10,600 bases of DNA. It comes from Rickettsiales bacterium (lineage in GTDB: Bacteria > Pseudomonadota > Alphaproteobacteria > Rickettsiales > UBA1997). The number at the start of each line of letters is the position of its first letter. Within the stretch, counting starts at the first letter, position 1. The stretch spans positions 1 through 10,600 of the forward strand of contig JAIRSX010000074.1 of assembly GCA_031255235.1 (NCBI GenBank). Reading direction: 5' to 3'. Below are positions 6,883 to 10,600 of the stretch, piece by piece. The notes beneath the pieces were generated by a model, which saw only the letters and a program-made list of their open reading frames with translations, did not search any database and was not told where the DNA came from. The translations under genes were made by a program, and so were the position numbers.

Positions 6883-7471
6883 TTTTTTTTTAGACAAGAA
6901 TATCTTTTCTTTACAAAATTTCGTGGTACACGACGGAAATAGGATTGCTTTTGAGTTTGTTACTACTGGTAGCGTTATAGAAAATAATGTCTTTTTGATT
7001 ACTGGTGCAAAGGGAAGCGGTAAAACTTATTTATGTGAAATTTGGAAAAAAATAAACAACGGTCGCAATAAATTTGTTATGGAAGATATTGAAAAAACAT
7101 TTAATAGAAACGATTTATTTTACCACGAAAGTGAAGAGAGATTATTGCACTACATAAATAATATTATCGAACAAAAGGGGATTTTGCTTATTACAAGTAC
7201 AAAACTTGTTAATGAATTTAATTTCGATTTGCCCGATCTTCAATCAAGATTCAGAAATATTTACAATATAATTATTGAAAATTTTGATGCCGATATAAAG
7301 AAGCAGATTCTGCTTAAGTTATTGAATGACAAACAATTGAATTTAAGTAATGGAATTATTGATTATATTGCCAATAATAGTCGAAACGACTACGAATCCA
7401 TTATAAATGTCGTTGAAAAAATAAACAGGATAGATAAGATTAATATTGCCAATATTAAAAAAATATTATAA
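6866..7471 (+). CDS. hdaA: DnaA-related regulatory ATPase, HdaA-like
   Basis: A 201-residue AAA+ protein resembling the ATPase core of DnaA without its DNA-binding domain, as in Hda/HdaA. Those proteins bind the DNA polymerase sliding clamp and stimulate ATP hydrolysis by DnaA so that replication starts once per cycle. Visible parts are Walker A GAKGSGKT (47-54), a Walker B-like MEDIEK (72-77, reduced from the usual DD), the ILLITST sensor strand (about 106-112) and PDLQSRFRN (123-131), which corresponds to the DnaA/Hda box with the arginine finger. The N-terminal PTFDFFL may be the clamp-binding motif, in a poor form. I chose ATG 6866 over 6842 because GGTGA precedes it by five bases; ATG 6869 is equally possible. 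It overlaps mrpG by 17 bases and ends on the palindrome shared with the convergent phosphatase-like gene. Confidence 0.8.
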   Translation: MMPTFDFFLDKNIFSLQNFVVHDGNRIAFEFVTTGSVIENNVFLITGAKGSGKTYLCEIWKKINNGRNKFVMEDIEKTFNRNDLFYHESEERLLHYINNIIEQKGILLITSTKLVNEFNFDLPDLQSRFRNIYNIIIENFDADIKKQILLKLLNDKQLNLSNGIIDYIANNSRNDYESIINVVEKINRIDKINIANIKKIL

Positions 7472-8158
7472 CTTTATAAGTCCGTTGGTAATACAGAATT
7501 TGTTCTCTTTTTTTTCTACGATACCACCTGCTTCTTCAACCATCAAAAACGAAAGTTTATTTGCAACTTTTGCATTTTTTATGATAGCCCCATCATATTT
7601 TCCAGAAGCAACATAACAAACATCAAGAACTTTGGAAAGCGTCAAGATATTTCTATTAGATATTATACATTCATCCAAATTCTCTCTCTTTGAGACCCTA
7701 ACCCGTCTTTCATTCACAAATGTTCCTCTACCCTTTTCAACAACAAAAATTTCTTGTGTAATTGGATTACTAATAACACCACCAACAATTTCTCCTTTTG
7801 ACTCTAATGCGATTGCTATACAAAAATAAGGAATAGAATGATACAAATTCAATTTTCCATCAATATTGATTATAACTTTTAATCCTTTATTCTCTTTCTT
7901 GTCATCATCTTCTACTATTTTACCCTCAAATTCTAATATATACTTTCTTTTAGTAAAATATCCAAGAAGCTCTGTCCTAATAGTCAAAAGTAAATTCTGC
8001 ACAAAAGCATTTAATTTATTGGAACTTTGCAAATTCTCTATCTCTGTATAATCTTTGGCGATTTTATTTGCCAAATCCATACCTCTCAAAAAAGGCGTTT
8101 TGCTTGGTGTGGTCAAAGCATTTTTTATAAAGAACAAATCACTCGAAAAAATAGACAT
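7466..8158 (-). CDS. Inositol-monophosphatase-family protein with degenerate active site
   Basis: The fold is recognisable as the inositol monophosphatase/SuhB family: DYTEIENLQSS near the N-terminus, IPYFCIAIALE, then GTFVNERRVRVS, YVASGKYDG and MVEEAGGIVE. In SuhB the metal site uses the two Asp of DPLDGT and the Asp of PWD. Here the first motif reads IINIDGK, so the first Asp is Ile and the Thr is Lys. The PWD segment reads near KNAKVAN, with Ala at the Asp position. The Glu-rich first motif is also altered (LEFEGK). It is therefore probably not an ordinary phosphatase. An RNA- or protein-binding role like the non-catalytic roles of SuhB is possible, but this is inference. ATG 8158 is preferred over TTG 8191, since the family N-terminus is covered. 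The frame is intact, so the gene is not simply decaying. Confidence 0.75.
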   Translation of the reverse strand: MSIFSSDLFFIKNALTTPSKTPFLRGMDLANKIAKDYTEIENLQSSNKLNAFVQNLLLTIRTELLGYFTKRKYILEFEGKIVEDDDKKENKGLKVIINIDGKLNLYHSIPYFCIAIALESKGEIVGGVISNPITQEIFVVEKGRGTFVNERRVRVSKRENLDECIISNRNILTLSKVLDVCYVASGKYDGAIIKNAKVANKLSFLMVEEAGGIVEKKENKFCITNGLIKL

Positions 8159-8198
8159 TGCTTTTGAAAGTATTAACTTGTTTATAATCAATTATATT

Positions 8199-8227
8199 TT
8201 GATAAAATCAAATTTATTATTTATACT
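8199..8227 (+). promoter_or_regulatory. Promoter of lptB, giving a very short leader
   Basis: TTGATA (8199-8204), 17-base spacer, TATACT (8222-8227) is close to the sigma-70 consensus. ATG 8237 follows after nine bases, so the leader would be only about two or three bases and no Shine-Dalgarno is possible. Confidence 0.7.
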
Positions 8228-8236
8228 TGCGAGTAA

Positions 8237-8950
8237 ATGTTAGAAGTAAACAATATAAAGAAAAATTATGGAAATAAAGTAGTTTTGAAGGATATAAGTT
8301 TGAAAATAAAAGAGGGAGAAGTTGTCGGTTTGCTCGGTCCAAATGGTGCTGGAAAGACGACCCTTTTTTATGCTATTGTTGGAATGTTAAAAGTTGATTC
8401 TGGTATTATAAAACTCAAGGGACAAGATGTTACAAAATTTCCCATGTATATGAGAGCAAAATTAGGTATTGGTTATCTTCCACAAGAAAATTCCATTTTT
8501 AGATTATTGAACGTCGAAGAAAATATCTTAGCGGTATTGGAAATTGTTGAAAAAAATAAAGGAAATAGGGTAAAAAAATTGTTAAATTTGCTAGAAGAAT
8601 TCTCAATTACGCATTTAAGAAAAGTTCCAGCATTAGCATTGTCTGGTGGGGAAAGGCGACGAGTAGAAATTGCTAGATGTGTTGCTTGTGATCCTTCTTT
8701 TATTTTGCTAGATGAACCTTTTGCTGGAGTTGATCCAATCGCTGTTAACGATATTATGTCGATGATCGACCACCTAAAAAATAAAGGGATTGGTATTCTA
8801 ATTACAGACCATAATTTTAGAGAAACATTAAAGACAGTTGATAAAGCATATATAGTTCATGATGGTAAAATTTTGACTGCAGGTAGTAGTGATGAAATAT
8901 TATCCAACGAAGACGTTAAAAAAGTCTACCTTGGGGACAACTTTTTATAA
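8237..8950 (+). CDS. lptB: Lipopolysaccharide export ATPase LptB
   Basis: LptB is the cytoplasmic ABC ATPase that, with LptF and LptG, extracts LPS from the inner membrane and drives it along the LptCAD bridge to the outer membrane. The 237 residues match the family length. Walker A is GPNGAGKTT (34-42), the Q-loop is in GYLPQENSIFR, the signature is LSGGERRR, Walker B is ILLDEPFAGVDP, and the H-loop is in ITDHN. The PQE-x-SIFR-x-L and FAGVDP-x-A strings are typical of LptB and separate it from the related branched-chain amino acid ATPases LivG/LivF. lptA and lptC, usual neighbours, are absent. It is divergent from the phosphatase-like gene with 78 bases between the preferred starts. Its stop shares the hexamer 8945-8950 with the convergent lipoprotein gene. 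Presence of LptB implies the organism makes LPS or keeps an LPS-like transport route. Confidence 0.95.
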   Translation: MLEVNNIKKNYGNKVVLKDISLKIKEGEVVGLLGPNGAGKTTLFYAIVGMLKVDSGIIKLKGQDVTKFPMYMRAKLGIGYLPQENSIFRLLNVEENILAVLEIVEKNKGNRVKKLLNLLEEFSITHLRKVPALALSGGERRRVEIARCVACDPSFILLDEPFAGVDPIAVNDIMSMIDHLKNKGIGILITDHNFRETLKTVDKAYIVHDGKILTAGSSDEILSNEDVKKVYLGDNFL

Positions 8951-9319
8951 ATTATGAATTGTGCAGTTATATAAAGAACCATCTCTGTTTTCTACAAATG
9001 CATTACTCTCCTTAGACCAAAAGACCACCTGATGTTTCTTTGACTTAAACTTGCTTCCCGAAGCACTAACAATCGATTCCATCACGTCAAGTTTTTTGTG
9101 GACACAATTATCCTGCGAGTTACATTCTCTCCCAAATAAAAAAACATTTACACATCCATTATCAAAACAGGAACTATATTCCCCTTTGCTTTGCTTTTTA
9201 TACCTTTGTGACGTAACTCTAAAGTCACCACAATCATACGCAACCACATCATCAACAATAGATAAAGAACTACAGGCACACAGACCAACAACTAGAAATA
9301 AAGTAAAAATCTTATGCAC
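8945..9319 (-). CDS. Cysteine-rich lipoprotein of unknown function
   Basis: I do not recognise the family. The 124-residue product starts MHKIFTLFLVVGLCAC, a short lipoprotein signal peptide with lipobox LCAC, so Cys16 is the likely acylated residue. The mature part has six further cysteines (30, 51, 56, 66, 72, 119), which would allow three disulfides in the periplasm, and is otherwise polar and Lys/Ser-rich. The start is GTG at 9319 and overlaps the end of rplJ by eight bases (9312-9319), which points to translational coupling with a ribosomal protein gene. That is odd, since rplL normally sits here. The 3' end overlaps lptB by the six bases TTATAA. Sorting to the outer membrane is plausible (Ser-Ser follows the Cys) but unproven. 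Confidence 0.7.
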   Translation of the reverse strand: MHKIFTLFLVVGLCACSSLSIVDDVVAYDCGDFRVTSQRYKKQSKGEYSSCFDNGCVNVFLFGRECNSQDNCVHKKLDVMESIVSASGSKFKSKKHQVVFWSKESNAFVENRDGSLYNCTIHNL

Positions 9320-9791
9320 TCATCTTTTCCTCTTGTAACTTCAAGATTCTTGCGATAGCAGAACCAGGCGCTTTTAGAACACCAACAAATTTTGCTCTAA
9401 CTTCGTCAATAGAACCAAGTGACGCCAAATTCTTGATTGTTTCAAGTGTCAACAATTTACCATCAGAATAACCACTTAAAATGGTTACAACTTCATTTTC
9501 TTTAACAAAATTTACCAACACGTTTGATAAAGAAACAGGATCACTTGAATAAGAAATAGCAACTTGTTCTTTAAAACTTGGCAACATATCTTTGTAATTT
9601 TCACCAATTGCTCTCTTAACAAGAGTATTCTTAAGAATTTTTATATTAGCATCCTTAACTTTTAGTTTTCGTCTCAAATCATAAATATTTTTGGCATCCA
9701 ACCCCTTATAATTCAATACAACAACAACCGAATTATTAGCAAATATATCCTTTGCAATATCAATAGATTTAATCTTTTGTTCTTTTTTCAT
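9312..9791 (-). CDS. rplJ: 50S ribosomal protein L10
   Basis: L10 anchors the L7/L12 dimers to the large subunit to form the stalk that recruits translation factors. The 159-residue protein has the usual N-terminal rRNA-binding domain, with VVVLNYKGLDAKNIYDLRRKL and KILKNTLVKRA, then the segment before the stalk helix, and a C-terminal helix (about 140-159, SAIARILKLQEEKMSA) for L7/L12 binding. Length is slightly below the usual 165-175. The start is supported by AAGGA (9804-9800) eight bases before ATG 9791. The gene is out of its normal context: rplK and rplA do not precede it (nfu does) and rplL and rpoB do not follow. The 154-base leader (9792-9945) could hold autoregulatory structure; one weak hairpin is visible at 9854-9878. 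Confidence 0.95.
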   Translation of the reverse strand: MKKEQKIKSIDIAKDIFANNSVVVVLNYKGLDAKNIYDLRRKLKVKDANIKILKNTLVKRAIGENYKDMLPSFKEQVAISYSSDPVSLSNVLVNFVKENEVVTILSGYSDGKLLTLETIKNLASLGSIDEVRAKFVGVLKAPGSAIARILKLQEEKMSA

Positions 9792-9799
9792 ATTTCTGA

Positions 9800-9804
9800 T
9801 CCTT
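9800..9804 (-). promoter_or_regulatory. Shine-Dalgarno sequence of rplJ
   Basis: AAGGA on the minus strand, eight bases before ATG 9791. It shows that this organism's ribosomes do use classical initiation, in contrast to the leaderless starts of nfu, lgt and lptB nearby. Confidence 0.7.
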
Positions 9805-9945
9805 CTTTTTTATTTTAAGTAAAACATTCTTTTAGAAAAGTAAAATTTTTTTTGGAAAAATGGTAAATTATTTTTTCCCCGACAAGATCCTCATTTATTA
9901 ATTTTTATATCAAATAGCTTTTATTTTTAAATTACTCTTCAAAAA

Positions 9946-10203
9946 TTATATTTCCTCTTCATATTCTAATGCAACGACTTCCTTTAAATCTGGCACATAT
10001 TCTTTCAAAACACCTTCAACCGCATTCTTCAAAGTATAAGACGCCATAGAACAACCGTGGCAATGTCCCAATAACTTAACAATCAAAACGTTGTCATTTG
10101 TATATTCTACAAACTCGATGTTTCCCCCGTCAAAAACAAGCATTGGTCTTATTTTCTCCTTAATCTGTTTCTTTATTTCCTCTATCGCTCCTTCTCTATT
10201 CAC
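9946..10203 (-). CDS. nfu: NifU-like (Nfu) iron-sulfur cluster carrier
   Basis: A stand-alone NifU C-terminal domain that carries a 4Fe-4S cluster on a homodimer and hands it to client apoproteins. Numbered from GTG 10203 the protein is 85 residues. It contains the family helix KIRPMLVFDGGNIEFV (17-32), the strand VLIVKLLGHCHGCSM with the ligand pair Cys48-x-x-Cys51, and the closing helix with LKNAVEGVLKEYVPDLKEV. The start is GTG 10203: the in-frame TTG at 10239 would add 12 residues with no family counterpart, and it is the -35 box of a well-formed promoter whose -10 ends seven bases before the GTG. The iron-sulfur serine dehydratase and the flavoprotein in this window would be plausible clients. 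A 154-base gap separates it from rplJ, which has its own ribosome binding site. Confidence 0.9.
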   Translation of the reverse strand: MNREGAIEEIKKQIKEKIRPMLVFDGGNIEFVEYTNDNVLIVKLLGHCHGCSMASYTLKNAVEGVLKEYVPDLKEVVALEYEEEI

Positions 10204-10210
10204 AGAATGA

Positions 10211-10239
10211 TCTATAGTACCAAATTCGTAAATAATCAA
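10211..10239 (-). promoter_or_regulatory. Leaderless promoter of nfu
   Basis: On the minus strand: TTGATT (10239-10234), 17-base spacer, TATAGA (10216-10211), then seven bases to GTG 10203. Element spacing is identical to that of lgt, including the TTGATT hexamer being in frame with the gene. Confidence 0.65.
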
Positions 10240-10330
10240 AAATATCGGAAAATTTACAAAAAATTATAGTTTGAAATCACTGTTCTTTTCACACCTCATG
10301 CAACTAGCAAAAAAATAAATTTTGAAAGGT

Positions 10331-10390
10331 GATTTTAAAACTGACTAAGAATTACTTAAAAAATAAAGAAAAAAGTAAATTATCTAGTCA
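10331..10390 (-). repeat. Dispersed repeat, arm 2 of the 60-bp inverted pair
   Basis: The reverse complement aligns without gaps to 255-314 with 54 of 60 identical bases. Weaker similarity continues a little beyond (TTTCAAA-like at 10321-10330). Its outer end (TTTGACTAGATAATTTAC on the minus strand) points right. Confidence 0.75.
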
Positions 10391-10397
10391 AAGTTAA

Positions 10398-10412
10398 CAT
10401 CTAGTCAAGCAC
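10398..10412 (-). repeat. Tandem element end beside arm 2
   Basis: On the minus strand GGTGCTTGACTAGAT, eight bases outside the neighbouring TTTGACTAGAT. It has nearly the same sequence as the outer end of the copy at 1309-1368 (GATGCTTGACTAGAT). Two ends in tandem suggest nested insertion or local duplication. Confidence 0.6.
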
Positions 10413-10493
10413 CTTTAAAAATAACGATGAAATCTTTTAAAAATCATTATGATGTAATTTTGAATGTTGAGAACTTCAAATATTCTACATTAC

Positions 10494-10510
10494 GGGATTG
10501 ACTAAATAAA
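10494..10510 (+). repeat. Possible further element end, opposite orientation
   Basis: GGGATTGACTAAATAAA on the plus strand resembles the outer ends of the other copies (GG-x2-x-TTGACTA-x-ATAA) and faces right, out of the window. The match is short and could be chance in AT-rich DNA. Confidence 0.3.
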
Positions 10511-10600
10511 GTTGATTTTTTTTATTTTTGTCATTTATTGTTCTATTTATTTTAATAAATGATTGAATATGAAATCAGTTTCTAATTGTAATTGTAAATA

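Larger units (their letters stand above)
10240..10600. other. Repeat-rich intergenic stretch, no intact gene
   Basis: I see no intact gene and no tRNA-like sequence. The stretch holds the second arm of the long inverted repeat (10331-10390), a tandem partial element end (10398-10412), a third end in the opposite direction (10494-10510) and a 24-codon frame (10427-10501) that stops inside the last of these. It is more AT-rich than the coding DNA next to it. Confidence 0.6.

Noticed and set aside
8159..8191. TTG 8191 as start of the phosphatase-like gene, or as its -35 box
   Set aside because: As a start it adds 11 residues with no family counterpart. As a -35 it lacks a decent -10 at 16-18 bases. 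ATG 8158 was kept without a promoter call.

Overview
The window is AT-rich throughout and comes from a Gram-negative bacterium: it carries lipoprotein acylation (lgt), the ATPase of LPS export (lptB) and two lipoprotein candidates. The HdaA-like DnaA relative, the Mrp F/G antiporter subunits, the stand-alone Nfu protein and the low GC best fit a reduced-genome, host-associated alphaproteobacterium of Rickettsiales/Holosporales type. That placement is an inference from family content, not a species identification.

Layout. 1-646: repeat-rich DNA with a (TA)13 tract that runs into a possible small membrane protein (minus strand), one arm of a long inverted repeat, and a relic of a mobile-element 5' end. 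647-3657: an accessory block of an iron-sulfur-type flavoprotein (+), a Nudix hydrolase (-) and a one-chain L-serine dehydratase (-). The flavoprotein is bracketed by two direct copies of a promoter-like repeat. 3764-4303: a small lipoprotein gene whose 5' end contains (AG)22. The gene is out of frame with its best start codon and would be restored by losing one AG unit, so it looks like a phase-variable locus switched off; it ends in a clear terminator. 4423-7471: a plus-strand core run era, lgt, mrpF, mrpG, hdaA. 7466-8158: an inositol-monophosphatase-like protein (-) that lacks metal-ligand residues. 8199-8950: lptB (+). 8945-10239: a minus-strand run nfu, rplJ and a Cys-rich lipoprotein, the last overlapping rplJ by 8 bases where rplL would normally follow. 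10240-10600: repeat-rich DNA holding the other arm of the long inverted repeat.

Two expression rules emerge. First, several genes (nfu, lgt, mrpF, lptB, probably era and the AG-tract locus) have a -10 box only 6-9 bases before the start codon, which predicts leaderless or nearly leaderless mRNAs. In lgt and nfu the TTG that looks like an upstream start is the TTGATT -35 box. Genes inside operons or of likely foreign origin (mrpG, rplJ, the Nudix gene) have ordinary Shine-Dalgarno sequences. Second, both convergent gene pairs end on the same palindromic hexamer TTATAA, each strand supplying one TAA stop.

The strongest candidates for something new are the AG-repeat contingency locus, the leaderless promoter pattern, the dispersed repeat family with ends resembling GGTGCTTGACTAGATAATTT, the degenerate phosphatase, and rplJ coupled to a lipoprotein.
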